Below are positions 11,806 to 25,100 of a stretch of DNA of 64,000 nucleotides, in pieces. Below the pieces are notes generated by a model that worked only from the letters and a program-made list of their open reading frames with translations, made no database searches and was not told the DNA's origin. Positions within the stretch are counted from its first letter, which is position 1. The number at the start of each line of letters is the position of its first letter. The position numbers were made by a program, and so were the translations under genes. This DNA comes from Linyphia triangularis (Eukaryota; Arthropoda; Arachnida; Araneae; Linyphiidae): the NCBI GenBank assembly GCA_963978545.1, contig OZ021722.1, positions 4,592,001 to 4,656,000 on the forward strand, read 5' to 3'.

Positions 11806-12948
11806 TTCAAAGCAAGCAAAATTTGAGCCTTATTTTTATTGATTTACTGAGGATGACACTTTCCAACTGTGACCATCATAGGCTGCTTGCAAAAACTAGT
11901 GGCAAAACCTGTGAAGGCAGAAAAAATACATGATTCTGTATGAGCTGAGGAGCCTGTTAGAAATGGGCGACATTGGAATTTCAGTGAAAAATATGAAGCG
12001 GAAAAACATGATGCTGGCGTACATTAACTGAAATTACCATAAATTTATTTAATCTACAAATTGTAGTCGAGTTTGTTCGATTTTGAATTAGGCGCTTACA
12101 AAAAGTAATTAGCTGCTACAGGCAACGAGTATGGCAGCAAGCAAGTTAAAGCAACCTCATTTTTAATGTGTTTTACGATCAACGACATAAATTTGTATTT
12201 TTATTATCCGACAGAAAAGTGCCATAGCCAAATTCGAAAGGTATCAGACTAAAAGTTATGAGATTCAGAGGGGTTATTTTTATGAGAAAGAATTAAATAA
12301 ACTTGTTTTTGAATCACAAATAATAAATCTAAATTTAAATAGAGAACACTGAATGGAACATTTACTTAAATTGTCTTAGATCAGATCTTGGAACGAATTA
12401 AAAAGATAAAAAATCAATTTTCCTTCAAATTTTAATGAGCTATTTGCAAAACTGGTAAAAATTTCATTTAAAGCAAAACCATAACATATAACATTAAGTT
12501 GATGCACCTGTGAAAATATTAAAATATTGTGCAGACAGATTACGAAAATGCGGAATGTCACCTTTGGCAATAGAAAACATAATTACTAATTTTTAAATAA
12601 TGTAGCAACGTTCACTTCAAAGCCCCTTCAGTTTGTAAAGAATCTCCACTCCATATTATTCGGCATTTAATTCCTACAACATTGAATCAAACAAAAGAAA
12701 ATATTCTCCGTCAATTCATGTATTCAGAATGTGAACAAAATAGCTACAAGGAGAACAAAATGCATTTTTCAACTATACACATCCCACCGCAAATCGATCT
12801 GGTTTCGAGAAACGATCCATAAAATGGAGTCACCCCAAAGAAGAAAAATAAGTGCGACTAGATGGTCTCGCATTCATTCCGACATGCAAGGAAAGAGAAA
12901 ACGAGAAGAGGTTTTAGGTTTACCTGGAGCCCAATCACGCCAACTTAC
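11246..12948. other. Region downstream of the gene; nothing firmly recognised
   Basis: Contains poly(A) at 11771-11803. On the minus strand, AATAAA-like words (plus-strand TTTATT near 12198) and ATTAAA (near 12665) could serve as polyadenylation signals, but neither is proven. A plus-strand frame ending at 12952 lies opposite the gene's possible 3' UTR and has no support of its own. Confidence 0.35.
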
Positions 12949-13181
12949 CTGATGACGCGAAGAATGGGCGGACTGTGGTTTGTGTATTGCAGTTAGTAGG
13001 CTGTTTGCAAGGGGAGATCAACACCTGAGCTGGCATCTCACTATCCAAGCATCTATAACATGGAAGACTTAGAAGCAGTAGTGGATTTGTGGTGGTGCCT
13101 CTCCAACTGCTCCATTCGTCGGTCGGATTGTAGTTCAGACGTGCTGTATGTCGGTTGCGAGGTCGGTGCTCTACCAATCGG
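12949..13181 (-). CDS. Exon 12: C-terminus (coding 13181-13053) and 3' UTR
   Basis: The acceptor TCCCGCGGCTGCAG has a pyrimidine tract. In phase 0 from exon 11 it encodes 42 residues (PIGRAPTSQPTYSTSELQ through TASKSSML) and then TAG at 13055-13053. A second frame stays open from 13177 to 12935 and reaches a perfect donor, CAG|GTAAGT, at 12948, but it needs a different incoming phase. Either the 3' UTR contains an intron, or an alternative upstream splice feeds the other frame, or there is an indel in the assembly. The phase-0 reading is preferred because it agrees with exon 11. Confidence 0.7.
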
Positions 13182-16100
13182 CTGCAGCCGCGGGAGAAAA
13201 ATCATATTACATTAAGTTGGAACTTTGATGGTGGTCTTTTCAGCAGCTTATATCAGCCATAAACAAATATCAAGTGGTGAAAATAAACAGTAATTTTTAT
13301 GCATTTAAATATAAATTAGAATGGATCTGCTTGGCAATAAATCTTTTAAGTAAATTATAAAATATATTATTTTACTTAAATTTTCTTCGATTAAATATAA
13401 AAATTTACCAAATAAAAATTAATTTAGCTAAAAAAAAATTCTTCTTTATATTAAAAAGTAAATTATAAAAAAAAATTTTTTTTACTTAAATTTTCTTTGA
13501 ATTACTATAAAAATTTACAAAATAAAAATTAAGCTAGTTTTACAAATATTTATTTAATGAGAATTTCGCTAAAACAAACATTCTTCTTTACATTAAAAAT
13601 TAAATTACTTTTGCTTAAATTTTCTTTGACTTACTATAAAATTTACGAAATAAAAAATTAAGTTAGTTTTACAAATATAGATTTACTAAAGTTAATGTGA
13701 AATTAGCTTTAAAAAAAACCCCCATCTTTCCTTACGTTAAGAAGTAAACTTTTCAACTATTTTTTCACTTACATTTTCTTTGACTTACAAAATTTTTAAA
13801 AATAAAGAATTTAAAAAATAAAAAAAATTAATTTGCAAAATAAAAAATTACATTTATTTTTCAAATATAGATTTACTAAAAATTAATGTGAATTTAGCAA
13901 AAAAAAAAAATCATCCTTTATATTAAAAGAACTTCAATGCTCTGCAGACAAGACACATACTTGTAAATAAGAAACTTACGATTTTTTTATAAAAAAATAA
14001 TATCGTTGGTAAGTCTTTTAAAGACGTTGCTTTTGATTCAATCTTAAAAATACATTTTATTAATAAATTAAAATTATGCCATGCTTGAACTGTTGTAAAT
14101 ACTGATTCTTAGTTTAAAATTTCAATTAAATTTAATTCAAAAATTTCCTTAGTTGAAATATTTCATTCTTTTAAGTTCTTTTATCAATTAGATACAACTT
14201 AATTTAAAAAATAAAGAAAGCTATGAAAAAATAATGAAATTTAATTTAAAAAAAAAAAAAAAATGAAATTTAATTAAAAAAAAAAAAAAATGAAATTTAA
14301 TTAAAAAATAGTTTTTCAAAAAATAATGAAATTTAATTAAAAAAAACGTATAGAAATTTTTTTAAAACATAATTACATTTAAAAAAAAAAAAAAAAAACC
14401 TGAAATTTAATAAAAAAAAATGAAATTTAATTTTTAAAATAAATAAAAAAATTTTGGAACTATTTTTTTATGGCCTCCTCATTTTACTTCTTGTCACCAT
14501 TCTGCCGGTGGTCGAGATGGGAACCATTGGCAAATTTGTCTTTCCTAATCTTTTATAGATATAGGGCATTCTTTCAACCTAGAGGAAAAAATCTTTTAAA
14601 AATTGTTTCAAATAAAATTTTAAATTGGATTTATTATTAAAAATTAGCTCCTCCAAACTATATCGAAAAAAAATTGAAACCTATATATTATCCAGTCAAT
14701 GGTTGGCTAACTTTTCGGTGGGGTTAAAAAGTTCAAACTACCTGGCAGTTAATAATTTCAAAAGGATAAGTTTGTAATTTACTAACATTCCAACAGAGAA
14801 AGCTTACTGCATAACACAAAAGTAGCTGATAGGTCCAAGAACTTCATTTTAAAGAATGGATTTCTAAATCTCATAAAATCGAAAAATCATTCTTTTCAAT
14901 TTTTTTTTTCTTCAACATTTGGTAAAAAAAAATTTCTCGATTTTTTTGCATTTCTACACGTTTTTGGACATGCCGAGTTGAAAAAAATTACTGTGTCTGT
15001 GTTCAGCATAACTCCTGATCCAAGCCATTAAAATCTTTTCAGGGGTCATAATAAGTTTTCTAAAATATTTAGGCATCATTCCAAAATTTTTGTTTATATA
15101 TTAGGGAGAATTCTAAAAATTTTAAGAATAATTCTAAAAGCCATTGTATTTCTTGCATCATAAATATCCCATAAAATCAGACTGACGTTTCTCCATCCAC
15201 CTACAAACATTCACTAAATATAAATCAATAACACAAATTTCAGATTAAATCTTGTAAAATAATTTCACATTAATCTGTAATATAAAATCAAGCAACACAA
15301 GTCCCATGTTGGTGCATTTTGTATAGCTCAAAAACAGTTCAAAAATCACATTCAGATATTGTTGCCGCTTACTTCGGTCATAGGTTAGAAAACTTTAAAA
15401 ATATTGTTCGATGACAAGTGAGATAAGAAGTTTTGTAGAGAAAATTTTTTTATGAAGAGAAATACAGAAGGAAAATTAGGGCTGGATTTAGAGCTAGAAG
15501 TGAGGGTAGACACGTCCCCTCCACTTTTCAAGAAAATACCCATGCGTCCTCCCATTTCTAAAACCACTGAAATCCATTCTCCCATTTTTAAATACACTAA
15601 ATCCATCTAAAAATTACTAAAGAAATTTTAATTAACCGTTAAATGTAGAGACACCGAAAAAAAGGGATTTAAAGTTTTCAAATGTAATAAAAACAACCTA
15701 TTCTTGGTAGTATATATAATATACATTCATATCATACGATTATGCAAATGCGTTACACTACTTTGTATACAGATACAAGTATTTTTATTAACAATACTGT
15801 TTGTTACACTTTGTCAACTTTTAACTTTGGAGAAATTTTTTTTAAAATTAAATTTCTATTCTATTATTAAAAAAAAAAAAAAATTATTTAGACTCCTCTT
15901 GTTCATGAAAGTATGCATGTTTAAAAGCACTATTTAAATCTAAATAAATGGTTACGTTTATAACGTTGAGTTATTTCTTCACTTAATCGCCTACTTCCAA
16001 GTAAAAAAACTAAATCGTTGAAAGTTTGTTTTGATAATTTTTTTTAACTATGATCAGCTCTACTGTAAAATTGGTGAAAATGAAATGCATGCTGGCCACA

Positions 16101-19100
16101 AAATTCAAGAAAAAAAGTTTTATGTTAATTCCCTGATTTCCATGACAGATTTCTAAATATTTCCCTGATTTTACGCATATCTTATCAAATTTCTCCAAAC
16201 ATTTCCCAGTTTTCCAAATGCAAGACATTCTGATAAAATACACCACGTAGTTAAAGACATAATTTGTCAATTTTTAAAAAATAGGTTTGGGAGTAATGAA
16301 ATGTTTAAATTATTATAATGATTGAATGTGTTTATTTGTGAATTTTTTGTGATCGAACGAATGTTAAAATGAAATTTCTAACGATTCCCTCCGCAATTCT
16401 TCGGGAAGAATGACGCCAAAATATGTATGAACGGGGAAACATATTGAAACAGTGACGGCAATTTTTTCCCTGATTAATGCAAATTTTTTAAAAATTCCCT
16501 GATTTTTTCCAGAATCAAGAAAGCTCCCTGACATTTGCCAGGTTCTGTGGCCACTCTGAACAAAAGAAAAAACCTTACCCTTGGATGAGGTTTAAGTTCA
16601 ATCAAATTGAGACATTGTTGCTGCTTCCAAAACTCCTCAATGTTGTGTGAGCTTCTAGGTGGTGGTGGTGGTGGTGCCACCACAGGAGTCCTCGGAGGTG
16701 GTGGAGGAAGGGAGGTCCTTTTTTGTCTTCCACCAGCCCTTGGTTTTTTGTGTGGCCTCCCCCTCCCCCTCCGTTCAGGTTTTTCCACTGTGGCCACCAG
16801 TTGTTGTTGTTCTCCCTGCTCCTGGCTTTAAAGAAAAGCCAGAATGAATAGCACGTTCCTTTTTAAAGTATACTTAACAAGGAAGTTACCCAAAACCAGA
16901 TGTTTTGCGCGAACGTGTTGAATGACAATGGTATTTTACAGGACGTCTCTACAAACATTTCTAATGCAATCTTTGATATTCTCATTGATTTTAATTCAGA
17001 ATAACTTTACATGAACGGGAATAAGCAAAAAAAAAAAAATTGGATTCATAAAATTGTTGAATTTTATTCAAATCCAAGATATTTTATATGTTTAATGCTT
17101 TCCAAACACAGTTAACAATTTTTAGTTGAAAAACCAAGGGGGGGAAAAAAAGAAAAGAAACAAAAGGGGATGCAAAGAATTAACACTGATTTCCGACATA
17201 GGTGAACACACAACTCTGAATAATATTTCTGGTTAGGATTTACAGTAAGGACCCTCTTTGCGACTTTATCATCCAAACGGTCACTAGGGTTATCAGAAAA
17301 CCTTGGTGACGGGTTGCCACATTTGGCAACCGAATAAATAACTTTCAGAAAGTCACCAAGGGCAGTGGTAAAAGTGTGGGGCGATGCGTCTCCCCACTTC
17401 TAAAAACACTAAAATCCATCCCCCCACTTTTAAAAATTCTCAATCTGTCTAAAAACTACTAAAGAAAAATAACATTAACCTTTAACTGTAGTATTTTAAA
17501 TGTAGTAACATTGAAAAAAAAGTGATTTAAAGTTCTCAAATGTAAAAAAAACCTTATTTTTGGTGAATGTATAGGTCAAACTGTTATAAAAATGTGTTAT
17601 ACTACTTTGTATAAAGATAAAATTATTTATTAACAAATACTGTTACACTTGGTCAACTTTAAACTTTGGATGAACTATTTTTTCAGTTAAATTTCTATCC
17701 TTGTTTCATATAAAGACCAGCTATTTAAATTTTTTTTTTTATAGTTTTTCATTAATTTAATTTCATGAAAGTATGCATATTTGGAAGCACTACTTAAATC
17801 TAAATAACCACTTATGTATATAACGTTGAATTATTACTTCATTTTAACTCTTACTTCCAAGTACAGAAATAAAGTCACAGAATATTCATTAAAATAACAA
17901 TACATTTTGGAACTTTGTCTAAAATTAGATTTAAAAAGTATAAACTATTTCTTTACTATTTAAAATTTTGTGTCTTCTAATAAAAATATTAACATTTATT
18001 GTTGGGGGGGGGGGGGGGGTACTTACCAATTTTACCCCCCCCCCCCCACCACCACCACTTTTCTTTTCCCACTTTTACCACTGCCCAAGGGGACCTAACA
18101 GCAAATCTTAACCCTATTTCTTGCTGGTAAGGAAAGAAGCTACACCCAATCACAGTAAATGACACTTCCTAACCATTGCAAGTCGTAAGGATGACAAAAA
18201 TTAGATGAAAACTTTTATCTTTCTCTAATTTGAGCACAAGCAGAATTAGTTTCAGGCGGGTGAAGATGGCACCCAAAGGGGTACAAGGCGGTTAATTTTT
18301 GTTTTAGTTTAACTCTAATTTTCAATTTGATATCTGAATGGAATTTCAGGTGGGGGAAAGGACAGTGAGCTTTCTAAAAAAAAAAAAAAATGTAGGAATT
18401 TTAGGAATAATAATAAAAAAAAAAAAAAAAATGTAGGAAACATTTTAAGGTAAATTCTAAAAAAATTTAGGAGCAATTCCAAAAATTTCTGGGATAACTT
18501 AAAAAAAATTAACACATCCATTTTTTTATAGCGCGTTTTAATGCCGGCAAAAAACTGCCAATTTTTTAATAGTTAAAATCTCAGAAAAGTTTTCAATTTT
18601 TTTTAAGAATTATCAAAAAATTTAAGTACAATTTTAGGCGAAACAAATATTTAAGAAATATTTTCAATTTTAGGGTGAATGCAACCCCTGAAATTTTATT
18701 AATTATAAAGTGATTTTCTTATCCATTGAATATTTTAAAACCTTATAACACACTTCTATTTTCAGAGATTCACAACACTTTTCTTCATATTATTTTTAAT
18801 TTTCAAAACAACCAAGCAGGTGCAAGTGCACCGTGCCCATATTTCCTTAATACCCACCCACCCAACCTGCCACTATTCAAAATTTGCCCACTTATACGAC
18901 AAATAATAAAAAATTTAATAAAAAGATAATTATCATTTGTTTACTTACAGAACTTCTTGCTCCTCAAGTGGATTGAGCTCATCCAAGTCGAAGCTACATT
19001 AAAAGGATATCGAAAGTGAGTTACGAGGAAGTCCTATTCATTCTCCATACTCGCTATGTTACAATCTTCTAGCCCAGTGCATTTAGAAACTACTTTCTAT

Positions 19101-22100
19101 AACCACCTTGACATATGGCCAGTAGGTACGAAAAAAATCATTTCATGAAACAACATCAATTCTTTTCATTTAATGTCTATCTACTATAAGCAGGGTGGCC
19201 ACAAAATTCAGGAAAGAAAGTTCCCTGATAATTCCCTGACAGATTTCTAAAAAATTCCCTGATTTTAGGGCACACGTTTTTTCAAATTTCCAAAATTTCT
19301 TAGTTTTTCCAGATGTCTAGACACCCTGATCAAATAGAACATGTATACTAAAGAGATAATATGCAATTTAAAAAAAAAAAGTTTTGCTGGTAATGAAAAG
19401 TTTAAATTATTCCGTAACATTAAACTTCTAATGGCTTACCACTACAAATCTCCATGGAAATAGAGCCAAAATATGGATGAACGTGCCTCAAACAATACAA
19501 AATTTCTCTGATTTTTGTGAAATTTTAAAAAGTTCCCTGACATTTCCCTGATTTCCAGGTTTTCCCGGTTCTGTGGCCATTCCAGGGCTGCCACTGACTG
19601 TAAGCTTTGAAAATAGTTGCTTTAGTAGCCTCAGATGTTAAAAATAGTAGCAAAAATAGTAGTCTCAAACATTGAAAATAGTAGTCTCGGACGTTGAAAA
19701 TAGTAGCCTCACTTATCATAAAGATTGTTTTTTTAAGTCGGTAAAGACCTTCCTCTTGTTTTAAAGGTTTTAAGTTATCATCAAGATCGGAATAAAACTG
19801 TTGATTTACATAAACACGAAAACCCACAGACACTTTTCTTTCAATTCAAAATAGTGTCTAATACATAACATCCCATACGGTAAAAGGCATGTGTCTTGGG
19901 GGAGGTGCTATCGTATTTGCATAATGCGATGGAAGTTGACAACTCAACCGTACTCCCAGGCAGCACCTAAGCAAAAAAATCTAAACTTCACGCAAAAGCG
20001 ACGGTAAAAATCGATTGGCAAAACAAGAATATATATATTTTTAATTTTCAAAGCTTCTTATAAAAATTAATTACTCATAGATATATGGAAATAAAATTTT
20101 GTATAACAAAAATATTATCTAAAACCACTAAAGTACATATTAAATGAGGCAAAAAATCGTTTTCATGAAACACGACAAGCATAGCATTCGGCAGGGGAAA
20201 AAGATGCATGGACTTTTTTAAAAATTCCATGACCCTTTGCCTGAATGTATGCAGTAGCGCATTCAGATTTTTTTATTTTTTGAAGGGGGAGGAGGATGTT
20301 TTAATTCTTTGTTTGATTTATATTAAACATATAAATCAAAAACACATATCACTTTCAGTTAATTATGTTTAGTAAAATGTCCACACAAAAAAATAAAAAA
20401 ATATTAATAATAATAATCAAGTACAGGATCTAACCCTTTTTGCTTATTAATGCCTATAGATATGTTGCCCACTATAACAGTGCTGTAAAGGGTAAATAAA
20501 AACAAAAAAAAAATATGATGGAATCAATTTGAAATATTAAGGAATTTAGGTTTCTAATATATTCTATTGACAAAAAACACAAGACAAGAAGAAAAACAAT
20601 CATGTCTGTAAAGGATGCAGTCAGATTTAAGTTTAAGGATTTTTTTTAAACAATAATGGGCCGGAGGTCGCGAAGCTATAAGATAACCAAAAATCAAACA
20701 GAAATAATGTGTAAATAATTGTTCCAAGAATAACAGTGATTTCAGAAGAAAGAAAGAAAAAAAAAAAAAAAAAAACGGAACATGAACATGCGATTGTGGG
20801 CCGAGGACAGGAGATTGGCCAGTTTGGTGCAGCTGCTGAGAGTAGGAAAAGGTCGAAAACTTAGTACTCCCAAATCGGCCAACTAGCCAGATATTAAGAG
20901 ACTTTTACGGAAAAAGCACATGAAAAAACCTGTATTATTCAACGCACCGACGATACGGCATCCACTTCTTGTGACGCGAGCCCGGATAGATGTCCGCACC
21001 CGCACGGGGAATGTGAGAAGGGACACTCAAAAATTTCAAAATTCCTTAACTAAAGAGTAATTTTACGAAATACCTTGACATTTGCCTGAATTTCCTATTC
21101 TGTCGCCACCCTGTTTAAGCTACATTCAAAGTAATTAAATTGCCTCAAAATTTAAATTATTTTATTATTTATAAATTTAGCTACAACATTGAAATTCTAA
21201 TCATTCTGCATCGATTGACCTACACGGCGAAATCGTCACTAATCTCGGACATAACGTCTATATAACATCAATTATCTCCATACTGATAGTATTTTCTTCC
21301 GGGTGCTCACCACAAATTCATTTTTGTTAAATAAGAGTAAATAAAGCGAAATAATTTGATATTTCAGAATATAACAGTGTATGCTCTTGCGCCTTGCACG
21401 GCGAAAAATAAAACATTGGAACAGGCAGGCGAAAATGCCCGCGGTTGCCGTCAAAAACAACAATCTCGCGTGAGCGGTAACTATCGTCGAACTAGCAAAA
21501 TGACCACTGTACCCGCGAATATGAACAACTATTTCTGTAGTATTTGCTCTCTCCTACCTTAAAAAAAATCGCCGTTTTGAGAAAAATGTTAGTACCTTAG
21601 TGCCGATTTTTTTTTCGTGCTACCATCGGACAGTATCCAATTTCTTAAAAAATAGTCGCCTCAGTCCAAAAATAGTTGAAGGTTTTGTTAAAAATAGTCG
21701 TTTTAGGCCCTTTTTTCATTGAAATAGTCGCCATAGTCGCCTAGCCACTAAAATAGTCGCTTTAGTAGCCTTTTTAGTCGCCTGTGGCAGCCCTGCCATT
21801 CTGTATAAATGAAAATTTCAAAAGACAAAATCAGGTGGCGCCCCTGCATATGCATTGACGTGAGGATTTTAAATACAAAATAAAGTATATTAGACACCAT
21901 TTTCGGGTTTTTAATTTATGTCATTTCATTAAGTGATTCTTTTTGCAGCTAATCATCAAATTTCAAGGTGGTATTAGTTGGTTGGTTCTTTTCAGATTAT
22001 CTGACACCGTCAGCGACACAAGGGCTATAATGAGCTGAAACATTCGTCATTAGACAAGCCAACATACATTTACAAACACCCATGCCTTACACGAGACTCG

Positions 22101-25100
22101 AACCCGCAACCTCGCGGTCTAGAAGCTAGTATGCTAACCTCTATACCGTTTGATCGGCCAAGGTGGTATTAGAAAGTAGTTTCTAAATGCACTGGGCTAG
22201 AAGATTGTAACATAGTGAGTATAGGGAATAATCCTTACTAAGACTTCCTCTTAAAATATATTTAATTCAAATTAGAAAATATAATTGGACATAAATTATA
22301 AATTGAATCTTTAATTCTTTTTTTATACAATCGATGAAAATTAACTCACGTTTTAAAGGAATATTTTCATCCGAAGTGTGTTTTTAAAAAATTATAAAAT
22401 GAAACAGATATAATATAATGGCACAGCTTATTTCATATAAAAAGTTTAAAATAAATACCATTTAACGAAGGAGATTTTTAAAGAAGAAACATGATAATAG
22501 AAATTTTAAAAAAAGAAAGCTAAATTAAAATCTCCATATTGATAATAATTATACTAATAGAAAAAATTATAAAATGAAACAGATATAATATAATGGTACA
22601 GCTTATTTCATATTAAAAGTTTAAAATAATAATCATTTAACGAAGGAGATTTTTAAAGAAGAAACATGATAATAGAAATTTAAAAAAAAAAGAAAGCTAA
22701 ATTAAAATCTCCATATTGATAATAATTATACTAATAGAAAAAATTATAAAATGAAACAGATATAATATAATGGTACAGCTTATTTCATATTAAAAGTTTA
22801 AAATAATAATCACTTAACAAAAGAGATTTTTAAAGAAGAAACATGATAATAGAAAGAAAGCTAAATTAAAATCTTCATATTGATAAAAATTACACTCATA
22901 GATGGCAGCGCACTCGTTTGAAAGCTTTTAATTTTACTTCCCTTTCGATAGCTCACAGTAGCATTAAACTATAAAAAAGCATATAATATTGTTTAAAAGA
23001 ACCTTACTCATGATTTAAATTAGAAAAAAAAAAGTTTATTCTTTGTAAAACAACTTGAAAAGAAATAATATTTAAGTTCGCTGTTGTACTATGGTCATTA
23101 CGGAACGAGATACAAATTCCAAAATGCTTGACTAACCCAATCACAAAGGCTTCATAGGAAGAATTTTTATAAAGACTAATGCCAACATTTATATCTTACC
23201 AATAATTTAATACGTGCAATATTATTTTTAACCAAAAATTGCTGGCTTAGCAAAAAAATCTAAATGCCTTCTCTTTTATTTTTTACGTCGAACATTTTGA
23301 ATGTATTATATTACTTATTTAAGGCAAGCATTGCTTCTATGGACATACTAATAATTTACTAACGGTGGTAACGGAGCTCGGGCAGCTTCCCTTCTCTCTT
23401 CTTCCATCCGCATTGCATTTCTCTGCTGTCTCAGCTCTTTGCTTAATTGATGTTCGCGGCTATAATAAGGAAAGAAAAGCTTTCATAAATGGTGGTTAAG
23501 ATTATATTTTTGCAAAGAAGTTAAACAAACTAGAGAACCTGTGTAAGTAAACATGTTTTGCGACAGTCAACTCAATAACCGCTTCTACACATTTCTATTC
23601 CAGAACTACATTTCTCGATTTTAAATTTTGTTTTTATTTGCAAATGACGATGGCATGGTGAAAATACTGAATAAAAGTTTTTAAATGTTGAATACGTTAT
23701 TCAAACCTTTTTAAAGATATTACAAAGTAAAATTCGAAAAAAAAGAGAGTTTTTTTTTTATATCCTACACAACTCAAAAACAAACAATACCAAACAAAAA
23801 TATACATAGCAGTTTTATGTATGAAAAAAACTCATTCACAAAATTATGAGTACCTACAAGCTCTACAAATGAGAGTTAAAACGTCGATTAAAAGTTTTCC
23901 CTTCTTATTTAAACCAAGAGATAAATTTTTTTCGCAATATAGTTGCGAGTGCAATTGTAACGAACTAGAAATTTGTTAAAATATGGGTAAATAAAATATG
24001 GGTATATATGGGTATACAAATATGGGTTTGCTGGATTTTAGTAAATTTCCTTTTACACAATTAAGTTTTTAAAATATAGAATACTCGAGAAAATAGTCTC
24101 CAAAAGTGGAATACAAATGAAACATATAACAATGAACAAAGCCCTAATAAATTCACCAAAGAATTGTGCAAGAGAAATACCCTTCCTTTTCTATCGTTGT
24201 TCGAATATTAAGCAATCGAAAAGCTTCAATAGCTTTTATTTAAAGATGTATGAAATGTCTAACGCTACATTGTAAAATAAACTAGATTTTTTTTATTCAT
24301 TAGATTAGAGGATAAAACATCTTTTAGAAAAAAATTGCTTTGTTTGAATTTGGCTGTCAACAGAAATTTAAAGGAATAGCAATTTATGATATGTTTCATC
24401 GACTCAACTTGTTCCAAAAGTAATGGCTTGGAGAGTCACCCTTTCTTTTCATCACATCTGTAAATATTGTTATGATTTTTATTGGTTGGTTGATTTGCAC
24501 GCTAAATGATCTATTTTTATGCACAACGAAGGCTAATTAGGCCGGGACCTACAGCTTATCGTGGATTCCGAACCACAACGAACATCCATGACAAACCCGG
24601 AATTCGAACCCGGCACCTTTGGCATGCGAGGCCAGAGCGCTAACCCCACGGCCATCAGATGGGCTGATTTTTATTGGAATAAAAATTTGTGAAACATGTT
24701 CAGTGTTTTTATTATTTATTCCTCTCTTGCACCTTGGTCTCTATTTTTCAAAAGTTCAATTAGAAGGCCAAAAATATCTTGAAAATTTCATAACCCTACA
24801 CCTATTAGAAGTAGCTTTCTATAGAATAGAGGAACAGACACACAGACTCTTTGTTGTTTCGTTACAGAATAGTGCTTAACCCTTTCAGTCCCAGAGATGC
24901 CAATTGGAATCGCAACATTTACGATTTTTTTTCCCCTCACCTAATACTTCCAGTGAATCTGAATCAACGTTTTTACAATCATCAAACTATTCTCTGCCCA
25001 AATACATTTTTCTTTTTCACCAATATAAGGCTGCACGGGTTCTGTTGATGAATGAAATGAGGCTTGTTTATGTTTACTTAATTCCGATAAAGATGCCGAA

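Noticed and set aside
12731..12952. Plus-strand 73-residue frame ending beside the terminal exon
   Set aside because: It overlaps the opposite strand of the gene's possible 3' UTR and has no splice sites or recognisable domain; likely chance.
16607..16847. Plus-strand glycine/valine-rich frames
   Set aside because: Antisense shadows of exon 11's polyproline coding sequence.
22090..22159. Functional tRNA gene
   Set aside because: A and B boxes are present, but the acceptor and anticodon stems do not close, a SINE body follows, and target duplications flank it.
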